A DNA stretch of 64,000 nucleotides from Lactarius indigo (taxonomy: Eukaryota; Basidiomycota; Agaricomycetes; Russulales; Russulaceae). The stretch lies in the NCBI GenBank assembly GCA_025766275.1, contig JAFKAC010000001.1:620001-684000 (forward strand). The letters run 5' to 3'. Within the stretch, counting starts at the first letter, position 1. Each line of letters starts with the position of its first letter. Positions 24,701 to 36,540 of the stretch are shown here, one piece after another. Made by a program: the position numbers and the translations under genes. The notes under the pieces are model-generated. The model saw nothing but the letters and a program-made list of their open reading frames with translations. It ran no database searches and was not told where the DNA came from.

Positions 24701-25812
24701 TACCCGCGCAAGTGTTGGCTGTGTGTAGTAACTTGTCCCAGTCTCGCTGGGGCCACGGCGCATATACCATACGTCGAACCTATCCTCAACGCAATCGTGG
24801 GAAAGAGGTCCTCGATTATGCGTGTACGAGAATTTTGCAATGAACGGGTCCTCGAGCGCTTGCGGATGGGCGCAAACAGGAAGGATCTATTCTATCACTT
24901 GGTAAGCTCCCATACCGAGTCTTCGACATCTTCGTCTCACAGAACGAGATCATAGAGTGGTGGGGAACTGCCTGAAAGTGAGCGCCCATCTCCTGCCGAC
25001 GTTACGAAGGACGGGATATTGGCGATCATCGCTGGCTCGGACACAACAAGCAGTGTTCTCACGGCTGCACTCTACTACCTCGTACGCAATCCGGTGGTAT
25101 ACGAGCGTCTGCAGGCAGAGGTCGATGGGGCGTTCCCTAGTGGAGAAGAACCTCTGGACGTAGCGAAATTGAGTCAGATGGAATGGTTGAATGGTTGCGT
25201 GTAGGTGTGCGGAATACTGAAGCGAACTCGAGTTAATTTTTGTCGCCACGAACAGTAACGAGACACTTCGTCTTCAACCGCCTGTCCCAAGTGGGTCGCA
25301 ACGCAGGGTGGACAAGGGTAAAGGCCCGAAGGTACTTGGAAATCTGTGAGTTGAACTACCGCTATACGATCTATCCCTCCCCTTCACAATACCACGCATA
25401 CGCAGGATCATACCGGAAGAGACGCAGCTCTGTCTTCACACGTACAGCATTCACCGCGATCCGCGAAACTTCCACACCCCAGACGCGTTCCTTCCTGAAC
25501 GATGGTTCGGCACTGGTGCACCCGTGGGAGAGCATAATACGTTGGCGTTCTTCCCGTTCTCGTACGGGCCGACGATATGTGTAGGGAAGAACTTGGCGTT
25601 GATCGAGATACGTATGGTTCTTTGCTGGGTTCTTCGGCGATTCCGGTTCTCGAAGGCACCCGAGGTGAATTACGAGGAGTGGGAAGGAAGGATCCTTGAC
25701 TGGTTTGTTGTACAACAGGATCCCCTGTTGGTCGGTGTCTCGTTCAGGGAGTGAACGCTCATCATACTTGCGTCGGCACCAGGGCCCGACTAACAAATAC
25801 TGGGAACTATAA
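21735..25812 (+). repeat. Arm 1 of ~4.1 kb inverted duplication
   Basis: This arm matches the reverse complement of 32700-36840 nearly end to end. It starts with a CATATATGC...GTACCGGAA block matching the complement at about 36830 and includes a CTTCCTGATCGG/CTTTCTGATCGG block near 22068. It also holds a TCATCCCTTGGGGTTATTT block at 22495, a TCGGCCCGGAT.. block at 23260, the whole of P450-1 and 55 bp beyond its stop. Similarity is higher in the P450 exons than in the flanks, so the duplication is not recent, or exons are under selection. Confidence 0.82.
23582..25754 (+). CDS. Cytochrome P450 monooxygenase 1
   Basis: Ten exons: 23582-23680, 23734-24067, 24125-24202, 24254-24488, 24542-24565, 24618-24695, 24742-24901, 24956-25200, 25256-25345, 25406-25754; 1692 nt, 563 aa. 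The N-terminus has two hydrophobic anchors before the proline hinge (HPLAKYPGP), so it should be ER-bound, facing the cytosol and fed by P450 reductase. The I-helix reads AGSDTTSS (oxygen-activation Thr present), the K-helix ETLR (E-x-x-R), and the PERF-like motif FLPERWF. The heme loop is FSYGPTICVG: the Cys ligand is present, but the usual Arg two residues before it is Thr. Intact. Substrate unknown; clustered tandem copies suggest oxidation of xenobiotics or a secondary metabolite, which is inference. Confidence 0.92.
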
Positions 25813-26287
25813 CGTCTTCAATTCAGTCGCTTACCCCAAAGCTTACTCACTGGAATTTCGAATTTTTGCAGCGGAATTGCTTAAGAATTGCTACTGAATT
25901 AGAGTACACTGTAAAATACATGGTGAAATATTACCCACAGGGAAGCATGTCGCTCGCCGACCTCGATAAGAAGCACCCAGTTGGGTCATGGAACACTTAC
26001 TGTAAAGATGGACACTTGTGTTTCATGAATGTGGTGGATCGCGTGCGCTACGAGCCTTCTTAGTACTAGTTTGCTTGCATCCGGGAATGCAAATGGGTTT
26101 TTTATTAATAAAAAAAAAGGAACAATTACAGTAAAGATGTCACGAACATGACCGTGACGTTGTCGAAATGATGTAAGGAGCGCGTGAACATTCTACCGAA
26201 TGAGGAATTGTGGGGTAGTCAGAAAACACCTAAGAATGCCGTACAATCCTGGTTTCCATCAGATTTCTTTCCCTCACTGGCGACATC
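25813..26287. other. Spacer between P450-1 and P450-2
   Basis: Contains a small plus-strand frame (25866-26063, 65 codons) with no recognisable domain and an A-rich run near 26105-26120. No gene supported. Confidence 0.45.
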
Positions 26288-28463
26288 ATGTCTTTCGCTG
26301 TCATGGACGCCTTCGGCTTACTGCGCCAAACACTCAACCGCACGTCTCCACTCGACGTTGGCATTTTTTTAATCTTGACCAGCTTCGTGAGTCTTCATTT
26401 TTTCCAGCCTCGAACCAAGGATCTGACCGAGACCAGACCTCATATCAATGTTTCCACCACCTCGAACCTCGAACCAAACTACCTCTTATAACCCTCCTTT
26501 TCGTCGTCCCTGCGTTCCTCTCTGTTCCAGTTTCTTATCACGTTCCATGGTCTTCCGCTGCCGTCCTGTTCACGTTCCTAGCTTATGGAAGCGCTATCAC
26601 GTTCTTCATGCTCATCTATCGTCTATCGCCCTTTCACCCGCTCGCGAAGTACCCCGGACCAACAATTGCAAAAACCTCCAAGTTATGGGCCGCATATCTC
26701 AACGCCACAGGCGAGCAGCATAGATGCTACAAGAGCCTGCATGACCGTTATGGAGACATCGTGAGAGTAGGTTAGTACCAATGTTGTCCCACCCTTAACG
26801 TATGTCCGGTCGCTCAGTGAGCCATATAGGACCAAACGAACTCTCAGTTCGAGACTCTTCGCTCATATACCCGATACTCGGGCAAGGTGGTCTGCTCAAG
26901 GGTTCACGTGCGTATGTTGCGTCCCAACTGTTACCCATTTAAAACCTATAGTAAACAGGCTGGGAGGGTCGGCCGGGACCACCGATGCTAGTCGCTCAGC
27001 GTGATCCGATATTGCACATGCATCAACGCAAGCCATGGAACCGCGCATTCTCATCAGTGGCTCTGAAAGAATATGAAATTATTGTGGCGAAGCGGGTCAG
27101 GCAGTTTGTTGGTTGTCTGGATGATATGATCCAAAGGTCGGGTCAGAAGACGAATACAGTGGTGGACATTAATCAGTGGTTGAAATACTTTACGTGAGTT
27201 CAAACTTGGATGGGTGTGATCTCGTTTCTGACAATGCGCTATTACAGCACAGATTTCATGGGTGACATGGCGTTCGTTTCCCAATCGGTTCTCCGATGCC
27301 ACATATGCTGATTCGACTTCTCAGCTTTGGTGGTGGTTTCGAGATGATGAAAGCCGGGAGAGACGTCGATGGTCTTTGGACTCTTCTCGAATCTGGTGTT
27401 CGGTACGCCGCGCAAGTGCAGCCTATGTGTATTCTAACTTTTTATAGCATCGCTGGCACTGTGTCGAATATATCATATATCTTCCCTTTTTTAATTGCAA
27501 TCATAGGAAAGAAGAGCCCTCTCGTGCGCCTCCGGATATTTTGCAGAGAACGTGCCCTCGAGCGGTTGCGGATAGGTGCAAACAGGAAGGATTTATTCTA
27601 TTACTTGGTAAGCTCCAGAACCGAGTCTTCGCCGTCTTTGTCTCACAAAACGCGATTACAGAGTGGCGAGGAACTGCCTGAAAGTGAGCGCCCATCTCCC
27701 GCCGATGTTGCCACAGACGGGCAGTTGGCCATCATCGCCGGCTCGGACACAACAAGCAGTGTGCTCACAGCTGTCCTCTACTACGTATTACGCCACCCGG
27801 TGGTATACGAGCGTCTACAGGCAGAGGTCGATGGAGCGTTCCCCAGTGGAGAAGAACCTCTGGACACAGCGAAATTGAGTCAGATGAAATGGTTGAATGG
27901 TTGCATGTGGGTGCGCGGCGCGTTGAAGCGAACTCGGAACTGATTTTTGCTGCCGCAAACAGTAACGAGGCACTTCGTCTTCAGCCGCCTGTCCCAGCTG
28001 GGTCGCAACGCCGGGCGGACAAAGGCAAATGCGCGAGAGTGTTTGGAAATCTGTAAGTTGAACATCCCCATGGATCCCGTGGATCACCCTTGACGGTATA
28101 CCACGCACGGGCAGGACCATTCCGGAGGAGACGCAGCTCTCTCTTCACACGTACAGCATTCATCGCGATTCGCGAAACTTCCACACGCCCGAAGCGTTCC
28201 TTCCCGAACGATGGTTCAGCACCGGTGCGCCTGCAGGGGTACACAACACAGCGGCGTTTTTCCCGTTCTCGTACGGACCGACGATATGTGCAGGGAAGAA
28301 CCTGGCGTTGATGGAGATGCGCATGCTTATATGCTGGGTGCTTCGGCGATTCCGCTTCTCCGAAGCACCAGGGGTGATTTACGAGGAGTGGGAAGGAAGC
28401 ATTTTGGACTGGCTTTTTGTGGTGCATATGGGTCCCCTATTGGTCGATGTCTCGCTCAGGTGA
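26288..28463 (+). CDS. Cytochrome P450 monooxygenase 2
   Basis: Same ten-exon plan as P450-1, all nine introns at homologous places with GT-AG ends; first exon 26288-26386, next exon from 26437. The N-terminus carries the double hydrophobic anchor and HPLAKYPGP hinge. The I-helix reads AGSDTTSS, the K-helix EALR, the PERF motif FLPERWF and the heme loop FSYGPTICAG with the Cys ligand and Thr in place of Arg. No frameshift or stop was found. Some conserved positions drift (RDSRNF for RDPRNF; VHMGPLL for VQQDPLL near the end). It lies inside the inverted pair formed by copies 1 and 4, in the same orientation as copies 1 and 3. Confidence 0.9.
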
Positions 28464-30361
28464 AGGTCAGCACACTTGACGTTGGCCCCTGCTGCCAGTG
28501 GGCGAGTCTAACGCTGGGTGTTTACGATGTGTACCAATTATGCTGCATAAAAGAAATCTGATTCATTGACTATATTTTGCATCTGAGCTAGAACACATTA
28601 TAAAACGCCCGCATTGCAATAATGAATCAGAAACCTATGTTCGGGTCATTGGACAATAATCAGTTACGGAGGATTTGTTAGGGTTGTCTATGCTCGGAAT
28701 CTTACAAACAGCAATCGATAGCTGAGGACGGTCTTGATAGGTGATCATGATAGATGGTAGTTAATTGTGGTTTTCCTAGTCTGTAGGCCTGTCAAAGCCG
28801 GGCCCCGGGACCTGGGCTGAGTCGGAGCGTGTATTGTAGCATCTGCAGGTCGGCGCAAGGTCGGACTAGCCTGACAGTCGAGGTGATCCTACGTATTGAT
28901 CCCGACATCATCAAAATCTGAGATGCACCAGAAAAGTTCTCTCACTGCTTCCGCTTCAGTCCTTATGGCACATGCCAGATACTTGTCCTGACTCCGGTGG
29001 TTTCCTCGGCAGCTTCAAACTCCTTGCTCGAGGAAATAAACCAGGTCCAGAGAGAGCTATACTGATCAGGGAGACTCCCTGAAACATCCGCGATTTTTAT
29101 TTTTGACCAACTTTTTTATTTTGAATTTTTTGACCGACATCGCGATCCATATGTTACTCTGCCCACAACTGGCGACCTCAGTAACAATTGATATACTGAT
29201 ACACCTGTGCATGCATAACACGTTCAGGATGAGCAAAGCTCGCATCCTCCTGGGCTGGAAACCGATTGAGACAATCTGTAGTCGTGCAGATGGGCACTCC
29301 CCTCCGCATGCCGTGAGCTACATGCAACCCCGATGATGTTCTCCGTGGCTGCCAGTGCGGGTATTTCGCTCCTTCTGAGAGTTACGTTACAACTCAAATG
29401 CTGGCACATGGCGACCTGTCTCATAAGTATCTACTGGTCCCGAAATTTAAATAAAAATTTAAATAAATAAATAAAAACCCTGATGCCGCAACAACAATGC
29501 GCCTGTCAGGAAGCACCCCATTAACGTGAGCTGCAGGCCGCATGTCATTCCGGTCACAACAATAAGCACAGTGGTGACACGACAGGAGGAGTGTGCCATG
29601 CCGCATGGGCCACGACTCCCGTGCGCCATCAATGATATGAGGGTAAGGGTAACCCAAGCAGCAACCTCCGGTCCTCCATCCACGACACAACCACCAGCCG
29701 ACGACGATGACGTGACAATGGGAGATAACGCGAGCTACACCCCTTCCCATGATGGCGATGCGTGGGAAGGGGGGCTCCACCAAAGTGAGCTGTACCCTCC
29801 ATTCGCCGCCAGTGGAGACAACGGGAGGGCAACGCCCGCTACGACTCTGCCCGAGATGATGAGGGTGCCCCAATGAGCCCCCACTAGGATGGATCTTAGG
29901 ACAGTTTGAATTTTAAGTACTAGCAACGGAGTTCATGGTTAAGAAGCAGCAAAACCCGTGGGTTTCCGAGAAGGGGGGGGAAGTGACCCAATAGTGAAAG
30001 GGCCGATTTTCCCGTCGATCCCTGTCTGTATTCGTAACAGACTTTCGTAACAGACTCCTCACGTGCGCTTTCCTACACCCACCTTAAACTGTAACTTTGA
30101 ACTCAGATGTAGTTATAGTAATTTATGGTCTCTTCCGGCGCATGGACAAGGGGAGGTGTCCAAAAGGCAAGATGTATGTTCTCTGATGAGGTGTCGGTCG
30201 GTTCACTATTGGTACAGCAGACCCAAAAATACCGAACTTCATATCGAGAATTCGAACTCCTCACAGCTTGCACTTCTCGATACACCTACTAGATATATAG
30301 GTATACCCTAGTATCTAGTCTTTAGTACCCATTCTCCCCACTGCGCCAAACACTCGACCGT
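28464..30361. other. Spacer between P450-2 and P450-3
   Basis: No recognisable gene. It includes an AT-rich patch (about 29445-29480) followed by a GC-richer plus-strand open frame (29526-29876, 116 codons) rich in Thr, Pro and Asp with no known domain. Its composition differs from both neighbours, so it may be a fragment of an inserted element. Confidence 0.45.
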
Positions 30362-32495
30362 ATGTCCCCACTCGACACCGGTGTATTTGTGCTCTCCGCT
30401 AGTTTCGTAGGCCACTCGTTCATTTTTCCCTCTCTCCAAGTATCTGACCAGGACCAGATCTCTTATCAGTGTTTCCACCACCTGGAGCCTCGATCCAAGC
30501 TGCCTCTTATCGCTCTCCTCTTCGTCTTCCCTGCGCTCCTCTCTTTCCCAATTTCCTACCATGTTCCATGGCCCTCTGCTGCCGTTCCCTTAGCGTTTCT
30601 AGCTTATGGAGGTGCTGTGACATCCTTCACGCTCATCTACCGCTTGTCACCCTTTCACCCACTCGCGAAGTACCCTGGGCCAGCAATTGCTAAAGCCTCC
30701 AAGTTATGGGCATCATATATCAGCGCCACGGGAAACCAGCATAGGTGCTACAAGAACCTGCACGACCGTTACGGGGATGTCGTGAGAGTAGGTTGGTACC
30801 AACATTGTCTCACCTTTCATGTCATGTCTCGCTTAGCTAGCCTTATAGGGCCAAACGAACTCTCAGTTCGAGATTCTTCGCTTATATACCCGATACTCGG
30901 GCAAGGTGGTTTGCCCAAAGGTCCACGTGCGTATGTTGCGTCCCAACTGTTACCCATTTAAAACCCATAGTAAACAGGCTGGGAGGGTCGGGATGGGCCG
31001 CCGATGCTAGTCGCTCAGCGTGATCCGATATTGCACATGCATCAACGCAGGCCGTGGAATCGTGCATTCTCATCGGCGGCTCTGAAAGAATATGAAATAA
31101 TTGTGGCAAAGCGGGTCAGACAGCTTGTTGGCTGTCTGGACGATATGATCCGGAGATCGGACCGGAAGGTGAATACAGTGGTGGACATTAATCAGTGGCT
31201 GAAATACTTTACGTGAGTTCCAACGTACATGGGTTTGACCTCGTTCCGACGATACGTTATCACAGGACGGATTTCATGGGTGACATGGCGTTCGTTTCCC
31301 AATCGGTTATCTGATGCTGCAATGCTGATTCGACCGCTCTCAGCTTTGGTGGTGGGTTTGAGATGATGAAGGCCGGCAGAGACGTCGATGGTCTTTGGAC
31401 TCTTCTCGAATCTGGAATTTGGTATGTACCCACGTGAGTGCTGTCTGCGGGTACTGACTTGCCCTAGTCTCTCTGCCGTCACGTCGCACGTGCCTTACGT
31501 CGTGCCTCTTCTCACAGCAATCGCAGGACAGAGATCCTCGCTTGTGCGTTTCCGAGCATTTTGCAAGGAATGGGCCCTCGAGCGTTTGCAAATGGGTGCA
31601 AACAGGAAGGATTTATTCTACTACTTGGTAAGCCCCCCCGCACCGAGTTTTTGGCCCCTTGGTCACAGGACGCGGTGACACTGTAGAGTGGCGAGGAACT
31701 GCCTGAAAGTCAGCGCCCATCTCCCACCGACGTTGCGAGGGACGGGCAGTTGGCCATCGTCGCTGGCTCGGACACGACCCGAAGCGCTCTCACGGTTGTC
31801 ATCTACTATCTATTACGTAATCCAATGGCATATGAGCGCCTGGAGGCAGAAATCGACGGCGCGTTTTCTAGTGGAGAAGAACCTCTGGACGTAGCGAAAT
31901 TAAGTCAGATGGAATGGCTAAATGGTTGCATGTGGGTAACGGCCGCGGTTCGTTTATGCGAACTCCAGAACAGCTAACTTTTACTGCCGCGAGTAGCAAC
32001 GAGACACTTCGTCTTCAACCAGGAGTTCCAAGCGGGTCGCAACGTACCGTGGGTAAAGGCAAGGGCAGAAAAGTGCTTGGAAATCTGTAAGTTGAACACT
32101 CCTTATCCGGTCCGTCCGTCCCATTCACGGTACCACGCATGCGCAGGATCATTCCGGAAGAGACGCAGCTCTGCCTACACACGTACAGCATTCATCGCGA
32201 CCCGCGAAACTTCCACAACCCCGAGGCATTCCTTCCCGAAAGGTGGTTTAGCACCGGTGCGCCTGCCGGAGAGCACAACACGGCGGCATTCTTCCCATTC
32301 TCGTACGGACCGACGATTTGCGCGGGGAAGAACCTGGCGTTGATGGAGATGCGCATGGTTCTCTGCTGGGTGCTTTTGCGATTCCGATTCTCCAAGGCAC
32401 CCGGGGTGAGTTACGATGAGTGGGAAGGAAAGATCCTGGACTGGTTTATTACGCACCAAGATCCCCTGCTAGTCAGTGTCTCGCTCCGGGCGTGA
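30362..32495 (+). CDS. Cytochrome P450 monooxygenase 3 (N-terminus possibly shortened)
   Basis: Ten-exon P450 of the same cluster. The first 18 codons found in copies 1, 2 and 4 are missing: reading back from ATG 30362 in frame meets a TAG without another ATG, so translation would begin at the internal Met (MSPLDTG). The first intron (ends TTC|GTAGGC and GACCAG|ATC) is inferred from the paralogues; that stretch is also open if unspliced. The double membrane anchor and HPLAKYPGP hinge remain. The I-helix reads AGSDTTRS, the K-helix ETLR, the PERF motif FLPERWF and the heme loop FSYGPTICAG. The oxygen-binding and heme residues are kept, so the fold should be functional if membrane insertion tolerates the shorter start. 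Confidence 0.88.
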
Positions 32496-32767
32496 ATGCG
32501 AAGATTATTCGCACTCTCAGCCGTAGTCCCTGCTGGTGGGTGAGGACTAACCCAGCATGTCGTTCGCTCATGGAAGAAAACTCGAAACAACGGTGTATCA
32601 TTTATAGACGATCTTACGAGAATACTGTATTGTAAATCGGCTTCGAGGTATCTGAGACCGAGACGACGAATCGGAAGGACTAATAGTAATTTGTGAAGGC
32701 ATTATAAGTCCCCACAGTGTTGGTCAGTCAGGCCCTCGCCTACTGCCAACGCAAAGTGTGCGAGCGT

Positions 32768-34936
32768 TCACTCCCTAAACGAGACATTGACCAACAGGGG
32801 ATCCTGGTGTACGATAAACCAGTCAAGGACCCTTCCTTCCCACTCCTCATAATTCACCTCGGGTGCCTTCGAGAACCGGAATCGCCGAAGAACCCAGCAG
32901 AGAACCATGCGCATCTCCATCAATGCCAGGTTTTTCCCCGCACAGTTCGTCGGTCCGTACGAGAACGGGAAGAACGCCGCCGTGTTATGTTCTCCCGTGG
33001 GCGCGGTGTCGAGCCATCGTTCGGGGAGGAACGCTTCGGGCGTGTGGAAGTTTCGCGGGTCACGGTGAATGCTGTACGTGTGAAGAGAGAGCTGCGTCTC
33101 TTCCGGAATGATCCTGCGTATGCGTGGCGCCGTGAAGGGGAGAGACGGACCGGATAAGGTGAGATCAACTTACTGATTTCCAAGCACTTTTGTGCCTTTA
33201 CCTCTGTCCACCCTGCGTTGCGACCCGCTTGGGAGTGGAGGTTGAAGTCGAAGTGTCTCGTTGCTGTTCGTAGCGGCAAAAATTAGTCCCTCAAAGTCTT
33301 CAACGCGCCGCACACCCACATGCAACCATTTAACCATTCCATCTGACTCAATTTCGCTACGTCCAGAGGTTCTTCTCCACTCGGGAACGCCCCATCGACC
33401 TCTGTCTGCAGACGCTCGTAGGCCGCCGGATTGCGTAAGAGGTAGTAGAGCGCGGCCGTGAGAACACTGCTTGTTGTGTCCGAGCCAGCGATAATGGCCA
33501 ACGACCCATCTTTCGCAACATCGGCAGGAGATGGGCGTTCACTTTCAGGCAATTCTTCACCACTCTGTGATCGCGTTCTGTGAGACGACGACGTCAAAAA
33601 CTCGGTGCGAGAGCTTACTAAGTAATAGAATAGATCCTTCCTATTTGCACCCATTTGCAACCGCGCGAGGGCCCGTTCCTTGCAAAATGCTCGGAAACGC
33701 ACAAGCGATGATCTCTGTCCCACGATTGCGATGAGAAGCGGTCCGACGTACGGTATGTGTGACGTAACACCAGAGAGACTGTGACAAGTCACTACACGCA
33801 GACAACAATTGCGCGGGTACGTACCAAATGCCAGATTCGAGGAGGGTCCAAAGACCATCAATGTCTCTTCCAGCTTTCATTATCTCGAAGCCACCGCCAA
33901 AACTAAGAGACGAATCAGCCCCTGATCTTTGACAGAACCTATTGGGAGACGAACGCCATGTCGCCCATGAAATCTGTCCTGTGATAACGCATCGTCGGAA
34001 CGAGATCGAACCCATGCAAGTCAGGGCTTACGTGAAGTATTTGAACCACTCAGTCATGTTCACCGCAACATTCGCCTTCTGATCCGATCTCTGGACCATA
34101 TTATCCAGACATCCAACAAGCTGTCTGACCCGCTTCGCCACAATAACTTCATATTCTTTCATGGCCACCGACGAGAAGGCGCGACTCCATGGCTTGCGCT
34201 GATGCATATGCAATATCGGGTCACGCTGGGCGACTAGCATCGGCGGTCCCTCTCGACCCTCCCAGCCTGTTTGATACAGGTTTCAAACAGGCAACAGTCA
34301 AGATGTCACATACGCACGTGGACCCTTGGGCAAGCCACCCTGTCCGAGTATCGGGTGTATGAGCGAAGAATCTCGAATCGACAGTTCATTTGGCCCTATA
34401 AGGCCGGCTGAGCAACAGGACATACATAGAGGGTAGGACGATTTAGCACCAACCTACTCTCACGACATCCCCATGGCGGTCGTGCAGGCTCTTGTATAGC
34501 CTATGCATGTCGCCCTTTGCGCAGAGATATGCGGCCCATAACTTGGAAGTTTTAGCAATTGCCGGCCCAGGGTACTTTGCGAGCGGGTGAAAGGGTGACA
34601 AACGGTAGATGAGCGTGAAGGACGTCACAGCGCTTCCATAAGCTACAAATGCGAGCAGGACGGCAGCGGAAGGCCACGGAACGTGGTAGGAAATTGATAC
34701 AGAAAGGAGTGCAGGGACAACGAAAAGGAGAGCGGTAAGAGGCAGCTTGGATCGAGGCTCCAGGTGATGAAAACATTGATAGGAGGTCTGGGTCCCGCTC
34801 AGGAACCTTGGAAGGTAGAAATGAACAAGTGACCTACGAAACTAGTGAAGAGCACAAGTACACCGGTGTCGAGTGGGGACATACGGTCGAGTGTTTGGCG
34901 CAGTAGGCTAAACGAGTTCAGGACAGCTAAAAGCAT
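32768..34936 (-). CDS. Cytochrome P450 monooxygenase 4
   Basis: Only P450 of the cluster on the minus strand. The start at 34936 (MLLAVL, as in copy 1) is supported by the shared first exon and by a TATATATA-like box near 34966-34980. The ten exons are all in frame and no stops were found. Features: double N-terminal hydrophobic anchor, HPLAKYPGP hinge, I-helix AGSDTTSS, K-helix ETLR, PERF motif FLPERWL, heme loop FSYGPTNCAG with the Cys ligand. The usual heme-loop Arg is Thr here too. One residue is missing between the PERF motif and the heme loop relative to the other copies. It is the inverted duplicate of P450-1, closest to it in coding and flanking sequence. Confidence 0.91.
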
Positions 34937-34962
34937 GGTGGATGAGGGAGGAAATCTGCAGC

Positions 34963-34982
34963 GAGCTTGTATATATACTATA
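34963..34982 (-). promoter_or_regulatory. TATA-like box of P450-4
   Basis: A TATATATAC run read on the minus strand lies roughly 30-45 nt upstream of the ATG at 34936. Its location relative to the P450-5 TATA box is comparable. Sequence inference only. Confidence 0.45.
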
Positions 34983-35198
34983 GGTGCGCGTGAGGGACTC
35001 AGCTGCCAAAAATCCCACGTATGTGGAACCTTGATATGAAGCTCAAATCTTTTTTGTGGACGGCGCTCTTGTTATTCATCAGAAATGTAGCCGACCTCAA
35101 TTCAGGTTTAGCGTCAGATATCACCTGCTCGGGTATCCCGGCTTCCCCAAGTCTACAGCACAGGTCACAGCATAGGAGGATGAAACCCTTGCTTAAAT

Positions 35199-35480
35199 TC
35201 ACAAGGTGTTGTGCGTGCAGCGGGGCACACAGGCGTATCGATCGCTGCTGAGGTCGCCAGTGGGACAATACCATAAGAGGAAGGACATCTCTGGGGTCCG
35301 GAACTCGGACGTAAAATCCGGGCCGACATCAAACATGTGAAGTGAACATGTCTTCGTGACTGACTTGCCCTTCATATACGGACGATCACCGGTCCAACCT
35401 ATCGCAACATCCTTCATAGCCGTGTTGCGGGGTTCAAGCTTCAGACGCTTCACGGACGGCCTCGACTCAACGACTACCAT
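35199..35480 (-). CDS. Unknown protein, 93-codon frame upstream of P450-4
   Basis: Open frame beginning MVVVESRPSVKRLKLE and ending after SSDRYACVPRCTHNTL. It is not recognised as a family. It deserves listing because the other duplication arm (about 23070-23340) keeps related sequence: V-V-E-T-K-P-D-V-K for the start, W-T-G-G-R-P-Y for WTGDRPY, and a matching TTCGATATCGGCCCGGAT block, but with stops and frame changes. So this was probably a coding exon before duplication and survives open only in arm 2. It may be spliced to the frame at 35648-35875. The product may be expressed or dead. Confidence 0.4.
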   Translation of the reverse strand: MVVVESRPSVKRLKLEPRNTAMKDVAIGWTGDRPYMKGKSVTKTCSLHMFDVGPDFTSEFRTPEMSFLLWYCPTGDLSSDRYACVPRCTHNTL

Positions 35481-35647
35481 GGGTTGAGCCTCGGACGCAA
35501 CTACCGGAAGACCTGAGTAATTAAGGCCTTTTGTTTGTCTTCACCTTTGGGTACGAGTCGCCTGCAAGTGTTTGGTTGGTTGATTTTTGCTAGAATTTCA
35601 ACCGGTCGAAGTTGCCACCGCGTGATGCCATCATCCTTGCTTACCTA

Positions 35648-35875
35648 CTAGTCCAGGAACGCCGGTCTTGCGATATGGTCGCGTCTTCGCCTGCGTATTG
35701 TGACTAAATAAATCCAAACGAAAATAAAGAACAAAGGCTTGCGTCCTGAACCGATCAAGACCGCAAACCGCTGCATCTCCATCACTGTTTCAGCGTCCGC
35801 GGACTCAAAACATTTATAAAATAAAATCGGTGAAGGTTCATTACCTCGTCGTTGAGTTTGAGGCTCTTGCGACAC
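35648..35875 (-). CDS. Unknown small protein or exon with one hydrophobic segment
   Basis: A 75-codon frame with a polar start and a hydrophobic segment (PLFFIFVWIYLVTI) followed by an Arg-rich run, the look of a membrane-anchored end. Arm 1 (about 22745-22890) has a related run (FAIFLLFCICVYIVTV then HRGRS) with an upstream stop. It is not recognised. It could be an exon of the same gene as 35199-35480, since a GT-AG intron between them is possible; I cannot fix the splice sites. Confidence 0.38.
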   Translation of the reverse strand: MSQEPQTQRRGNEPSPILFYKCFESADAETVMEMQRFAVLIGSGRKPLFFIFVWIYLVTIRRRRRDHIARPAFLD

Positions 35876-36409
35876 GCGGAATCGGTGTCGACCCCCTCAG
35901 GTCTCTCAAGTAGATAAGTTAATCATGACGCTGAGGCAGTAGATATTCTTGTATGGGGTGATTATGGAGCGTTAAGACTTTTAGTTGGTCGGAAGGTGCT
36001 GATGGAAACTGAGCCCTGACAGGCCTGACCCTGTGGGAAATGCGGTACCAAGCACAGACAAGTAAGATGCCAGTGGCGCGGCATCCTCCGGGAAAAGTGA
36101 CGGGAAAGGTGGGAAGTTCATGGGAAATAACCCCAAGGGATGACCCGGTTGCTCTACAGACAGTAAGTCAGATGTACGATCGAACCAGTACGCGCAACAC
36201 AACTAACAATCATAAGCTTCCCGCGAATCGTCAAAGAGAAAGAGTACAAGGTTGTCGTTTGACTCACTTATGCCGTCGCCACGAATATGTGTCTAGATTT
36301 CCCAACGGGAGAGCACGACACACAAGCATCCGCGCTTGCCCGTGTCCATACTATAGACCGTAGGAGACAGAGACACCTGTAAAAGTATCAATCAACGGCT
36401 TCTGCCTCG

Positions 36410-36540
36410 AACTCTTTGGGCGGCGATACCAACTCACTCACAGTCTCCGTCACTATCGCCATCCCTATCTCCATCAGCGTCGAATCTGCGAGCCCTTTAA
36501 TCGCCACCTGCGCCTTCATTGCGGCTGATCGCGGCTAACC
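36410..36540 (-). CDS. Possible short ORF in the inverted duplication
   Basis: On the minus strand a good start context (GCCGCAATG) opens a 43-codon frame beginning MKAQVAIKGLADSTLMEIGM and ending EAEAVD. A consensus donor (ACT|GTGAGT) and acceptor (TTTTACAG) 65 nt apart could splice it to a slightly longer product. In arm 1 the same place reads ACG instead of ATG (about 22210). Function unknown; it may be a decayed exon rather than a gene. Confidence 0.25.

Noticed and set aside
32717..33157. 146-codon plus-strand frame over P450-4
   Set aside because: Antisense to the last exon of P450-4, whose motifs and splice sites are clear.
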